A stretch of 64,000 bases of DNA, taken from contig NZ_BMTP01000008.1 of NCBI RefSeq assembly GCF_014649735.1, positions 124,001-188,000 on the forward strand, given 5' to 3'. The position numbers and the translations under genes are program-made. The notes under the pieces were generated by a model. That model was not told the DNA's origin. It ran no database searches and saw nothing but the letters and a program-made list of their open reading frames with translations. The stretch comes from Streptomyces lavendofoliae (GTDB taxonomy: Bacteria; Actinomycetota; Actinomycetes; Streptomycetales; Streptomycetaceae). Shown here piece after piece: positions 15,991 to 23,972 of this stretch; position 1 is the first letter of the stretch; every line of letters begins with the position of its first letter.

Positions 15991-17276
15991 GCCCGGAGAG
16001 AGCGCACCCGCCCCCGGCGACCACCCCCGACGCCCTGGAGCAGCAGGCGGCGGCGGTCGCCCCGCTGCTGGAGGACTCCCCCGAGGACCTGTACGAGAAC
16101 GCGCCGTGCGGCTACCTGTCCACCCTGATGAACGGCACTCTCGCCAAGGTCAACGGCACCCTGCTGTCCTGGCTCGGCTACCACCGGGAGGAACTGGTCG
16201 GCCGCAGGCGCTTCGCCGACCTGCTGACGATCGGCGGCAAGCTCTACCACGAGACCCACTTCGCCCCGCTGCTGCAGATGCAGGGCGAGGTGCACGGGAT
16301 CGCCATGGAGCTGAAGGCCAAGGACGGGGCCCGGCTGCCCGTCCTGGTCACCTCGGTCGTCAAGACCGACGCCGCCGGCGAGCCGAAGCTGATCCGCACC
16401 ACCGTGACGGACGCCCGCGGCCGCCGCGCCTACGAGCAGGAGCTCCTCCGGGCCCGCCGCGCCGCGGAGGAGGCGCACCGCGAGGCGGAGCGCAGCCGGG
16501 AGCACCTGCACGAGGTGGTCGCCGTCCTCCAGCGCAGCCTGCTGCCCCCGTCGCTGCCCCCCGTCCCCGGCCTGGAGACCGCCGCCCACTACCACACGGC
16601 CTCCCCCGACCACCTCGGCGGCGACTTCTACGACCTGTTCTCGCTGGGCGGCGGGCGCTGGGCCTTCTGCCTCGGCGACGTGTGCGGCAAGGGACCCGAG
16701 GCCGCCGCCGTCACCTCGCTGGCCCGCTACACCCTGCGCGCCGCGGCGATGAACGACGCCGACCCCGAGGCCGTGCTGCAGACGCTCAACTCGGTCCTGT
16801 ACGAGCGGTACGCCGGGGACGACCCGCGCTACTGCACGGTCGTCTTCGGGCTCCTGGAGGCACCCGGCCCGGACGACGCCGGGTTCGACATCACCCTCGC
16901 CGGCGGCGGGCACCCGCCGGCCCTGCTGCTACGGGACGACGGCACCGCCGACTTCGTCCACACGCCCGGCGGCGTGCTCATCGGGATCCTGCCCAGACCA
17001 CCCCTCGCGGTCATCCACACCCGCCTGGAGCCCGGGGACACGCTGGTGCTGTACACCGACGGCCTGACCGAGGCCCGCACCCCCACGGGGCGGTACGGTG
17101 ACGAGCGGCTCCTCGCTCATGCCGCGGACCTGGCGCCCTCGGGCGCGGAACCCACCGTCAAGGCACTCACCGACCTGCTGGAGAGCTTCGGCGCCGGCCT
17201 CGACGACGACACCGCCATACTCGCCCTGGGCGTCCCCGCCCGCGCTCACGAGAACCCGACATCCTCACCATGCTGA
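15987..17276 (+). CDS. rsbP: RsbP-like PAS-SpoIIE/PP2C serine phosphatase
   Basis: A 429-residue cytoplasmic protein with an N-terminal PAS domain (~35-145; ENAPCGYLSTLMNGTLAKVN and FADLLTIGGKLYHETHF) and a charged helical linker (~145-185). A C-terminal PP2C/SpoIIE phosphatase domain (~195-425) carries GGDFYDLF and GDVCGKGPEAA, with the metal-binding Asp residues, and GLDDDTAILAL at the end. Such enzymes dephosphorylate a STAS anti-anti-sigma factor. Its position between an RsbQ homologue and a STAS gene, with a 4-base overlap upstream and a 7-base overlap downstream, matches the energy-stress branch that activates SigB-type factors. No kinase of the RsbW type is in the operon. Confidence 0.93.
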   Translation: MSPERAHPPPATTPDALEQQAAAVAPLLEDSPEDLYENAPCGYLSTLMNGTLAKVNGTLLSWLGYHREELVGRRRFADLLTIGGKLYHETHFAPLLQMQGEVHGIAMELKAKDGARLPVLVTSVVKTDAAGEPKLIRTTVTDARGRRAYEQELLRARRAAEEAHREAERSREHLHEVVAVLQRSLLPPSLPPVPGLETAAHYHTASPDHLGGDFYDLFSLGGGRWAFCLGDVCGKGPEAAAVTSLARYTLRAAAMNDADPEAVLQTLNSVLYERYAGDDPRYCTVVFGLLEAPGPDDAGFDITLAGGGHPPALLLRDDGTADFVHTPGGVLIGILPRPPLAVIHTRLEPGDTLVLYTDGLTEARTPTGRYGDERLLAHAADLAPSGAEPTVKALTDLLESFGAGLDDDTAILALGVPARAHENPTSSPC

Positions 17277-17605
17277 AGACTTCGACACGGCACACCCCGG
17301 CCGGCCCCGTGCTGGACGTCCGGGGAGACCTGGACTTCCACACGGTCCCCGAGTTCCGCAAGACCCTGGAGGGGCTCTCCCTGCTGCCCGGGCAGCGGCT
17401 GGTCCTCCACCTGGCCGGTCTGCAATTCTGCGACTCCAGCGGCATCACCGCCTTCCTGGTCGCGCGCAACCTGGCTGCGACGGCAGGGGCGGACGTCGCC
17501 CTGGCGGAGGTGCCGGATACCACGTTGCGCGTGCTGCGCATCGTCGGACTCGACCAGGTCTTCGCCATCGAGCCGGCGGAGCGGGCCGGGGCCGACAGCG
17601 CCTGA
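17270..17605 (+). CDS. STAS-domain anti-sigma factor antagonist (RsbV-like)
   Basis: A 111-residue single-domain STAS protein. The phosphorylation-site motif FCDSSGITAF around residues 52-61 is intact and the remainder matches SpoIIAA/RsbV in length. When dephosphorylated it should bind an RsbW-like anti-sigma kinase and free a sigma factor. It starts 7 bases inside the phosphatase gene, so the phosphatase and its probable substrate are made together. Its partner kinase and sigma factor must be encoded elsewhere. The symbol is left open because Streptomyces has many STAS paralogues. Confidence 0.92.
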   Translation: MLKTSTRHTPAGPVLDVRGDLDFHTVPEFRKTLEGLSLLPGQRLVLHLAGLQFCDSSGITAFLVARNLAATAGADVALAEVPDTTLRVLRIVGLDQVFAIEPAERAGADSA

Positions 17606-17669
17606 CCCGGCCCCGCCGCCCCGGCCGCCCGCGCGCGCGAAGGCCCGCCCCGGCGTACCGCCCGGGGAC

Positions 17670-17749
17670 GGACCGGCACGCTCCCGGGCCGGGGCCCGGC
17701 GTACCGCCTGGACCGGCACGCTCCCGGGCCGGGGCCCGGCGTACCGCCT
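17670..17749. repeat. Two perfect 40-bp tandem repeats abutting the cimA stop codon
   Basis: The unit at 17670-17709 is repeated exactly at 17710-17749, beginning GGACCGGCACGCTCCC and ending CGTACCGCCT. A diverged fragment, CGGCGTACCGCCC, lies just upstream at ~17651-17663. The second copy ends inside the cimA stop codon. Each unit is itself self-complementary (CCCGGGCC/GGGGCCCGG), so the array may also work as a terminator between two convergent genes. Confidence 0.85.
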
Positions 17750-19391
17750 ACTCGGCCGGGTCGACGCCCGCGCGCAGGAGGCCGTAGGTGTACGCGTCCT
17801 CCAGGGCCTGCCAGGACGCGGCGATGACGTTCTCCCCCACGCCGACCGTCGCCCACTCGCCCTCGCCGTCGGTCGTGGTGATCAGGACCCGGGTCGTGGA
17901 CTGGGTGCCGTGCTTGCCCTCCAGGATGCGGACCTTGTAGTCCACCAGCTCCAGCTTCGCGAGCTGCGGGTGGATCCGCTCCAGGCCGGCGCGCATGGCG
18001 AGGTCGAGGGCGTTGACGGGGCCGTTGCCCTCGGCGGTCGCGACGATCCGCTCCCCCTTGGCCCACAGCTTGACGGTGGCCTCGTTGGCGTGGGTGCCGT
18101 CGGGACGGTCCTCGACGATCGCCCGCCACGACTCGGTGCGGAAGTAGCGGCGGGCCCGGCCCTCGACCTCGGCGCGCAGCAGCAGCTCGAAGGAGGCGTC
18201 GGCGGCCTCGTACGTGTAGCCCTTGAGCTCCCGCTCCTTGACGCGCTCGACGACCCGGGAGATCAGGGCGCGGTCGCCGCCCAGGTCGACACCGAGCTCC
18301 TTGCCCTTCAGCTCGATGGAGGCGCGGCCGGCCATGTCGGAGACGAGCATCCGCATGGTGTTGCCGACCCGCTCGGGGTCGATGTGCTGGTACAGGTCGG
18401 GGTCGACCTTGATGGCGGAGGCGTGCAGGCCGGCCTTGTGGGCGAAGGCGGAGACACCGACGTACGGCTGGTGGGTGGAGGGGGTCAGGTTGACCACCTC
18501 GGCGATGGCGTGCGAGATGCGCGTCATCTCCTTCAGGGCCCCGTCGGGGAGCACCCTCTTGCCGTACTTCAGCTCCAGGGCGGCGACGACCGGGAAGAGG
18601 TTGGCGTTGCCGACGCGCTCGCCGTAGCCGTTGGCGGTGCACTGGACGTGGGTGGCGCCCGCGTCGACGGCGGCGAGGGTGTTGGCGACGGCGCAGCCGG
18701 TGTCGTCCTGGGCGTGGATGCCGAGCCGGGCCCCGGTGTCGGCGAGGACGGTGGAGACGACGGCCTGGATCTGGGCGGGGAGCATCCCCCCGTTGGTGTC
18801 GCACAGGATGACGACGTCGGCGCCCGCCTCGGCGGCGGCGCGGACGACGGCCTTCGCGTACTCCGGGTTGGCCCGGTAGCCGTCGAAGAAGTGCTCGCAG
18901 TCGACGAAGACCCGCCGGCCCTGCTCGCGCAGGTGGGCCACGGTGTCGCGGACCATGGCGATGTTCTCGTCGAGCGTGGTGCGCAGGGCCAGCTCGACGT
19001 GGCGGTCGTGCGACTTGGCGACCAGCGTGATGACCGGGGCTCCGGAGTCGAGGAGCGCCTTGACCTGCGGGTCCTCGGCGGCGGTGGCGCCGGCCCGGCG
19101 GGTGGAGCCGAAGGCGACGAGCTGGGCGTTGCGGAAGCGGATCTCCTGCTTGGCGCGGGCGAAGAACTCGGTGTCGCGGGGGTTAGCCCCGGGCCAGCCG
19201 CCCTCGATGAAGCCGACGCCGAAGTCGTCCAGGTGCCGGGCGATGGTGAGCTTGTCGGCGACGGTCAGGTTGATGCCCTCGCGCTGGGCCCCGTCGCGCA
19301 GCGTCGTGTCGAAGACGTGGAAGCTGTCGTCGACGGCGGTGGCGTCGCTCGCGCCGGCGACGGTATGAAGACTGTCGGTCTCCGTGGTCAT
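17748..19391 (-). CDS. cimA: Citramalate synthase / alpha-isopropylmalate synthase family
   Basis: A 547-residue enzyme with an HMGL-like TIM barrel: VFDTTLRDGAQREGINL (catalytic Arg-Asp), IEGGWPGANPRD, and the metal-binding HAQDDTGCAVANT. A C-terminal LeuA allosteric dimer domain follows (~400-540). The motif GGWPGANPRD and the overall form match the CimA type (TIGR00977), which condenses acetyl-CoA with pyruvate to (R)-citramalate for isoleucine synthesis; a specialised 2-isopropylmalate synthase remains possible. The start is ATG 19391 with AGGAG about 12 bases upstream. A terminator-like hairpin lies in the leader. The gene fits the nearby ilvE, leuB and ilvBNC genes of branched-chain amino acid synthesis. 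Confidence 0.88.
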   Translation of the reverse strand: MTTETDSLHTVAGASDATAVDDSFHVFDTTLRDGAQREGINLTVADKLTIARHLDDFGVGFIEGGWPGANPRDTEFFARAKQEIRFRNAQLVAFGSTRRAGATAAEDPQVKALLDSGAPVITLVAKSHDRHVELALRTTLDENIAMVRDTVAHLREQGRRVFVDCEHFFDGYRANPEYAKAVVRAAAEAGADVVILCDTNGGMLPAQIQAVVSTVLADTGARLGIHAQDDTGCAVANTLAAVDAGATHVQCTANGYGERVGNANLFPVVAALELKYGKRVLPDGALKEMTRISHAIAEVVNLTPSTHQPYVGVSAFAHKAGLHASAIKVDPDLYQHIDPERVGNTMRMLVSDMAGRASIELKGKELGVDLGGDRALISRVVERVKERELKGYTYEAADASFELLLRAEVEGRARRYFRTESWRAIVEDRPDGTHANEATVKLWAKGERIVATAEGNGPVNALDLAMRAGLERIHPQLAKLELVDYKVRILEGKHGTQSTTRVLITTTDGEGEWATVGVGENVIAASWQALEDAYTYGLLRAGVDPAE

Positions 19392-19493
19392 GACTGTGTT
19401 GGCTCCTGTCGGACGGTGCTCCGGAAGGCTGGCTCCACCTGCCCCCATTCTCGCGCGCCGCCGTCGCCGGCCGTGGTGGGCCGGAAAACGAAA

Positions 19494-19519
19494 AGACCCC
19501 TCGCGGGTGCGAGAGGTCT
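19494..19519 (-). terminator. Terminator/attenuator-like hairpin in the cimA leader
   Basis: Read on the minus strand, an 11-bp stem with one mismatch (19509-19519 with 19494-19504, 4-base loop) is followed at once by a T-rich run, TTTTCGTTTTCC. It lies about 100 bases upstream of the cimA start and 150 bases after the tetR stop. It could end the urease/tetR transcript or act as an attenuator for cimA. A 13-codon frame (MIMGSSAPVRSDH) lies upstream, but it has a single Ile and a distant GGGGG, so a leader peptide is unproven. Apart from this I see nothing else in 19392-19670. Confidence 0.65.
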
Positions 19520-19670
19520 GCGCGCGGGTCTGAGACACGGTGTCCACCGCCGCGGGGGTTGTGCCGCGATTCAGTGGTCACTGCGGACCGGCGCGCTGCT
19601 GCCCATAATCATCGTGGTAGCAAGCACCCCCGAAGTCTGCCACAGGCGCGGACGCCGGTGGACCCCGGTC

Positions 19671-20318
19671 TCACGATGCGGGCGGCCCCGCGCCGGGGCC
19701 TCCGGGCACCAGGGTGTCGTCGATGAACTCCCGTACGTGGGTGAGCACCGCCGCGCGGCCCGTGCCCGGTATGCCGACCGCCACGTGGACGCTGAAGCCG
19801 TCGAGCAGGGCGCGCAGGCGGGCGGCGAAGCGGTCGGGGTCCACCCGGCGCAGTTCGCCCCGCGAGATGCCCTCGGCGAGGAGGGCGACGAGGTCGCGGT
19901 GCCAGGCGCCCTCGATGGCGGCCTGGCGGGCGCGGGCGTCGTCGGCGGCGTTCTGCGAGCGGTTCCACACCTCCAGCCAGAGCGTCCAGTGCGGGTCGCG
20001 CGGCCCGTCGGGCACGTAGAGGTCGACGTACGCCTCCAGCCGATCCCGTACCGGCGCGGGGCGGGACAGCAGCGCGCCGCGCTCGGCGCCGAGACGGCCC
20101 TCGCTCCACTCCAGGGTCTGCAGCAGCAGTTCGTCCTTGGTGCGGAAGTAGTAGAGGAGGTGCCCGCTGCTCATCCCGACCTCGCGGCCGAGCCCCGCCA
20201 TCGTGAGCCCGTCGAGCCCGCGCTCGGCGATGGTCGCCATGGCGGCGGCGAGCAGCTCTTCCCTCGGCGGCGCGCTGTTGCGCCGCCGTGCGGCCGGTGT
20301 CGTACGGGGTTCGTTCAC
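19671..20318 (-). CDS. TetR-family repressor of the urease/agmatine deiminase module
   Basis: A 215-residue regulator with an N-terminal TetR helix-turn-helix (~18-64; LLAAAMATIAERGLDGLTMAGLGREVGMSSGHLLYYFRTKDELL) and a helical ligand domain. The helices and the tail VREFIDDTLV resemble the BetI/PsrA-like clade. The start is GTG 20318. It is the last gene of the likely operon ureAB-ureC-deiminase-tetR, 67 bases after the deiminase stop. The twin boxes at 23851 and 23920 are the best candidates for its operators, which would make the module autoregulated. The inducer is unknown; a guanidino, ureido or purine/pyrimidine compound is inferred from the neighbours. Confidence 0.88.
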   Translation of the reverse strand: MNEPRTTPAARRRNSAPPREELLAAAMATIAERGLDGLTMAGLGREVGMSSGHLLYYFRTKDELLLQTLEWSEGRLGAERGALLSRPAPVRDRLEAYVDLYVPDGPRDPHWTLWLEVWNRSQNAADDARARQAAIEGAWHRDLVALLAEGISRGELRRVDPDRFAARLRALLDGFSVHVAVGIPGTGRAAVLTHVREFIDDTLVPGGPGAGPPAS

Positions 20319-20385
20319 TCGTACGTTGTACCCGATCCTTCCCGGTCCCCGGTGGGCGTCCGGCCGCCCCTCCGCCGCCGGCCGG

Positions 20386-21399
20386 TCACCCAGCCTTAGG
20401 CTGCTGCTGGGTGATGCAGTGGATGCCGCCGCCGCCCGCGAAGATCGCGCGGGCGTCGACCAGCGTGACCGTGCGGTCCGGGAAGAGGCGGCGGAAGATG
20501 CCCGCGGCGATCTCGTCGCGCGGGTCGTCGAAGGCGCAGAGCACCACCCCTCCGTTGCAGAGGTAGTGGTTGATGTAGGAGTAGTCGACCCACTCGCCGT
20601 CCTCCTGGAGGACGGTGGGCGCCGGGACCTCGACGACCTCCAGGCGGCGGCCCCTGGCGTCGGTCTGCCGGCGCAGCAGCTCGACGTTGGCCTTGCACAG
20701 CTCGTGGTCCGGGTGGGACGGGTCGGGCTGGGTGTGGGCGACCACGACGCCGGGGCGCGCGAAGGCGGCGACGATGTCGACGTGGCCGCGTGTGCCGTAC
20801 ATGCCGTAGTCGCCGGTCAGGCCGCGGGGCAGCCAGATCGCCTTGGTGGTGCCGAGCCTGGCGTGGATCTCGGCCTCCACCTGCTCGCGCGTCCACCCCG
20901 GGTTGCGATCGGGGCCGAGCTGGACGGTGTCGGTGAGCAGGACCGTCCCCTCGCCGTCGACGTGGATGGCGCCGCCCTCGTTGACCAGGGGGCTGGTGTG
21001 CACGGGGACGCCCGCGAGGTCCGCGACATGGCGGGCGATCTTGGAGTCGTGTTCCCAGCGCGCCCAGTCGGCGGCGCCCCAGCCGTTGAACACCCAGTCG
21101 ACGGCCGCCAGTTCCCTGCCGTTCGTGACGAAGGTGGGGCCGATGTCGCGCATCCAGGCGTCGTCCAGGTCGCGTTCGGCCAGGTCGATGTCCGGGCCGA
21201 GCAGCGCGCGGGCGGACGCCCCGTCGCCCGGGGCGTGGACCATGGTCACCGGCTCGAAGCGGCGTACGGCGCGGGCGACCGACGCCCACGCCTCGCGGGC
21301 CTCGCGCAGCTCGTCGTCGTCGGTGAAGGTCGGGTTGGGGCCCGGCCAGGCCATCCAGGTGCGCTCGTGGGGGGCCCACTCGGCGGGCATGCGGAACAT
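20386..21399 (-). CDS. aguA: Agmatine deiminase (porphyromonas-type peptidyl-arginine deiminase family)
   Basis: A 337-residue guanidino-group-modifying enzyme. Family hallmarks are MPAEWAPHERTWMAWPGPN at the start, DLDDAWMRDIGPTF, LVNEGGAIHVDGEGT, and GGIHCITQQQP near the C-terminus with the nucleophilic Cys. Agmatine deiminases convert agmatine to N-carbamoylputrescine plus ammonia. The start is ATG 21399 with AAGGA 8 bases upstream and only 11 bases from the ureC stop, so it is co-transcribed with the urease-like genes. No N-carbamoylputrescine amidohydrolase (AguB) is nearby, which raises the question of whether the urease-like enzyme handles the ureido product. Related guanidino substrates cannot be excluded. 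Confidence 0.9.
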   Translation of the reverse strand: MFRMPAEWAPHERTWMAWPGPNPTFTDDDELREAREAWASVARAVRRFEPVTMVHAPGDGASARALLGPDIDLAERDLDDAWMRDIGPTFVTNGRELAAVDWVFNGWGAADWARWEHDSKIARHVADLAGVPVHTSPLVNEGGAIHVDGEGTVLLTDTVQLGPDRNPGWTREQVEAEIHARLGTTKAIWLPRGLTGDYGMYGTRGHVDIVAAFARPGVVVAHTQPDPSHPDHELCKANVELLRRQTDARGRRLEVVEVPAPTVLQEDGEWVDYSYINHYLCNGGVVLCAFDDPRDEIAAGIFRRLFPDRTVTLVDARAIFAGGGGIHCITQQQPKAG

Positions 21400-21410
21400 C
21401 GCGGAGTCCT

Positions 21411-23132
21411 TCACAGGAAGTAGAGGCGGTTGAGGGAGACGGAGTCGGCCGGGTCGGAGCGGACCGGGTCGCCGTCGAGGGTGACCAGGCCGGTGCGGCC
21501 GTCGACCGCGACCTCGCCGATACGGGAGTTGAGGAGCAGGTTCCCGGGGCCGATGCCGCGCGTGCCGCGCACGGCGACCCGGCGGCGGCGGGTGGGCATC
21601 AGGTCGTCGCCGGCCCGGGCGGCGGCGCCGGAGACGAACGCCACGGAGATGTCGGCGGCCGTCGCGCCGAACGCCCCGAACTGCGGGCCGAGGACGAGGG
21701 GTTCGCAGGTGTCGGTGGCGGCGTTCGGGTCGCCCACGACCCCGTACGCGGGGAAGCCCGACTTGAGGACGAGCTGCGGCTTGGCGCCGAAGAACTCGGG
21801 CCGCCACAGCACGATGTCGGCGAGCTTGCCGGCCTCGATCGAGCCGACCTCGTGCGCGAGGCCGTGGGCGATCGCCGGGTTGATGGTGAGCTTGGCCATG
21901 TAGCGCAGGACGCGGGCGTTGTCGTCGCCGTCCCCGTCGCCCTCCAGCGGGCCCAGCTCGGCCTTCATCTTCCCGGCCATGGCGAAGGTCCGGCGTACGG
22001 TCTCGCCGGCCCTTCCCATGCCCTGCGCGTCCGACGACGTGATGCCGATCGCGCCGAGGTCGTGCAGGACGTCCTCCGCGCCCATCGTCCCGGCCCTGAT
22101 CCGGTCCCGGGCCATGGCCGCGTCGCCGGGCAGGTCGGTCTTCAGATCGTGGACGGACACGATCATCCCGTAGTGCTCGGCGACCGCGTCCCGGCCGAAG
22201 GGGAGGGTGGGGTTGGTGGAGGAGCCGATGACGTTGGGGACACCCGCCATCTTCAGCACGTTGGGGACGTGGCCACCGCCGCAGCCCTCGATGTGGAAGG
22301 CGTGGATGGTGCGGCCCTCCAGCACCTTGAGGGTGTCCTCCACCGACAGGCACTCGTTCAGGCCGTCGCTGTGGAGGGCGACCTGGACGTCGTACTCCTC
22401 GGCGACACGCAGCGCGGTGTCCAGGGCGCGGGTGTGGGCGCCCATGTCCTCGTGGACCTTGAACCCGCAGGCCCCGCCCTCGGCGAGCGCCTCGATCAGC
22501 GGCGCGTCGTGGGAGGAGGAGCCGCGGCCGAGGAAGCCGATGTTGACCGGCCAGGCGTCGAAGGCGTTGAAGGCGTGGCGCAGCGCCCAGGGCGAGTTGA
22601 CGCCGACGCCCCACACGGGGCCGAACTCCTGGCCGATGATCGTGGTGACGCCGGAGGCGAGGGACGCCTCCATGATGCGCGGCGACAGCAGGTGGACGTG
22701 GGTGTCGACCGCTCCGGCGGTGGCGATGAGGCCCTCGCCGGAGACGATGCTCGTCCCGGTGCCGACGACGACGTCGACCCCGTCGAGGGTGTCGGGGTTG
22801 CCGGCCCGGCCGATGGCGTGGATGCGGCCCTCGCGGATGCCGATGGACACCTTGCGGATGCCCTGGACGGCGTCGATGACGAGGACGTTGCTGATGACGA
22901 CGTCGCAGGTCTCGCGGACGGCTGCGGCCTTGAGGTGCAGCCCGTCGCGGGCGGTCTTGCCGAAGCCGGCGAGGAACTCGTCGCCGGGTTTCTGGGCGTC
23001 GGACTCGACGCGGACCGTGAGGCCCGAGTCGCCGAGGCGGACGCGGTCGCCCGCGCGGGGGCCGTGGGTGGCGGCGTACTCGTACGGGGTGAGACGGCGC
23101 GCTTCGGCGGGGTGGCCTCCGGGGCGGCTCAT
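21411..23132 (-). CDS. ureC: Urease alpha subunit, non-canonical flap
   Basis: A 573-residue amidohydrolase aligned with UreC throughout. Metal and active-site residues are present: H145 and H147 (DTHVH), the carbamylated K225 in GFKVHED with H227, H254 in ALHSD, H280 in FHIEGCGGGH, and D368 in SSDAQGMGR. The mobile-flap motif, normally MVCHHLD with an active-site Cys and His, is instead IVSVHDL (~324-330), so the Cys is absent and the His pattern is altered. Length and other motifs are normal. It overlaps the ureA/ureB fusion by 4 bases. No accessory genes (ureD, E, F, G) are nearby, so nickel insertion would depend on another locus. It is either a divergent urease or an enzyme for a substituted urea. 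Confidence 0.92.
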   Translation of the reverse strand: MSRPGGHPAEARRLTPYEYAATHGPRAGDRVRLGDSGLTVRVESDAQKPGDEFLAGFGKTARDGLHLKAAAVRETCDVVISNVLVIDAVQGIRKVSIGIREGRIHAIGRAGNPDTLDGVDVVVGTGTSIVSGEGLIATAGAVDTHVHLLSPRIMEASLASGVTTIIGQEFGPVWGVGVNSPWALRHAFNAFDAWPVNIGFLGRGSSSHDAPLIEALAEGGACGFKVHEDMGAHTRALDTALRVAEEYDVQVALHSDGLNECLSVEDTLKVLEGRTIHAFHIEGCGGGHVPNVLKMAGVPNVIGSSTNPTLPFGRDAVAEHYGMIVSVHDLKTDLPGDAAMARDRIRAGTMGAEDVLHDLGAIGITSSDAQGMGRAGETVRRTFAMAGKMKAELGPLEGDGDGDDNARVLRYMAKLTINPAIAHGLAHEVGSIEAGKLADIVLWRPEFFGAKPQLVLKSGFPAYGVVGDPNAATDTCEPLVLGPQFGAFGATAADISVAFVSGAAARAGDDLMPTRRRRVAVRGTRGIGPGNLLLNSRIGEVAVDGRTGLVTLDGDPVRSDPADSVSLNRLYFL

Positions 23133-23833
23133 CGCTCGTCCTCCCGCTCGGTGGTTTCCGGTACGCCGAGGTATCCGCAGGCGGCGGCGCGGCGCAGCGC
23201 CTCCTCGCGGGCGCCCGGCGCGTCCAGCGGCCCGTCGACCAGCCCGGCGAACCCGATGGCGATCCGGTCGCCGCCGATCGGCACCAGGCCGACCTCCCCG
23301 CTCTCGCCGGGACCGAAGCGCACGGACGATCCGGCGGGGACGGCGAGCCGCATGCCGTAGGCCCGGGCGCGGTCGAAGTCGAGCCGGGGGTTGGCCTCGA
23401 AGAAGTGGAAGTGCGAGGTCACCGAGACCGGCACGCCCGCGGTGTTGGTGACCCGCAGTCGCGCCACGGGCTCCGGTTCGGTGTGCTCCGGTCCCGGCAG
23501 GAGCGCGCCCGGGCCATGCTCGCCCAGACCTCCGCCGATGGGGTCGCTGACCACGGCGAGCCGGGAGCCGTCGTCGAAGACGGCCTCCACGTGGACCTCG
23601 GTCACGACGTCCGCGACACCCGGCAGGACGTCGTCGGGGCCGAGCACCGAACGGGCCTGTTCGATCGCCTCGGCGAGCCTGCGCCCGTCGCGTGCCGCCT
23701 CGCAGACGGTGTCCGCGATGAGGGCGGTCGCTTCGGGGACGTTGAGCCGCAGACCGCGGGCCCGGCGGGCCCGGGCGAGCTCGGCGGCACCGAAGATCAG
23801 CAGCCGGTCGCGTTCCGTGGGGGTCAGTCGCAC
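23129..23833 (-). CDS. ureAB: Fused urease gamma-beta subunit
   Basis: A 234-residue fusion of UreA (residues ~1-100, MRLTPTERDRLLIFGAAELARARRARGLRLN, ending near PGVADVVTEVHVEAVF) and UreB (~115-225, including VTSHFHFFEANPRLDFDRARAYGMRL with its conserved HFHFFE). Such fusions occur in Helicobacter and in second urease loci of actinobacteria. It forms the structural partner of UreC. Translation is coupled to ureC through an ATGA overlap. It is the first gene of the operon and reads away from the permease. Compared with typical UreA-UreB, the linker carries extra Gly/Pro/Glu residues (GGGLGEHGPGALLPGPEHTE). Confidence 0.9.
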   Translation of the reverse strand: MRLTPTERDRLLIFGAAELARARRARGLRLNVPEATALIADTVCEAARDGRRLAEAIEQARSVLGPDDVLPGVADVVTEVHVEAVFDDGSRLAVVSDPIGGGLGEHGPGALLPGPEHTEPEPVARLRVTNTAGVPVSVTSHFHFFEANPRLDFDRARAYGMRLAVPAGSSVRFGPGESGEVGLVPIGGDRIAIGFAGLVDGPLDAPGAREEALRRAAACGYLGVPETTEREDER

Positions 23834-23850
23834 GTCACCACACCTCCTGT

Positions 23851-23935
23851 TTGAGCAACACTCTAACCATAAGATTCGGGGTAGGAAACCATTGACGGCG
23901 GTGCAGGGCGTCCGTCACATTGAGCGTCACTCTAA
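23851..23935. promoter_or_regulatory. Twin 16-bp operator-like boxes in the urease/permease divergent promoter
   Basis: TTGAGCAACACTCTAA (23851-23866) and TTGAGCGTCACTCTAA (23920-23935) differ at only two central positions, are imperfect palindromes (GAGC...CTC), and stand 69 bases apart between the two divergent start codons. The first is 18 bases from the ureAB start and the second 38 bases from the permease start, so each could block one promoter. They are the best candidates for binding sites of the TetR encoded at 19671-20318. Confidence 0.7.
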
Positions 23936-23972
23936 AAACCTCTTGGTCACCGAGCGGAGCGGGAGAGCGCCC

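Noticed and set aside
19560..19630. Leader peptide for cimA (MIMGSSAPVRSDH)
   Set aside because: A single Ile codon and a poorly spaced Shine-Dalgarno make it weak compared with the ilvB leader; kept only as a note.
17910..20399. Long plus-strand frame opposite cimA and tetR
   Set aside because: It is a mirror of third-position G/C in the true genes, with no recognisable protein features.
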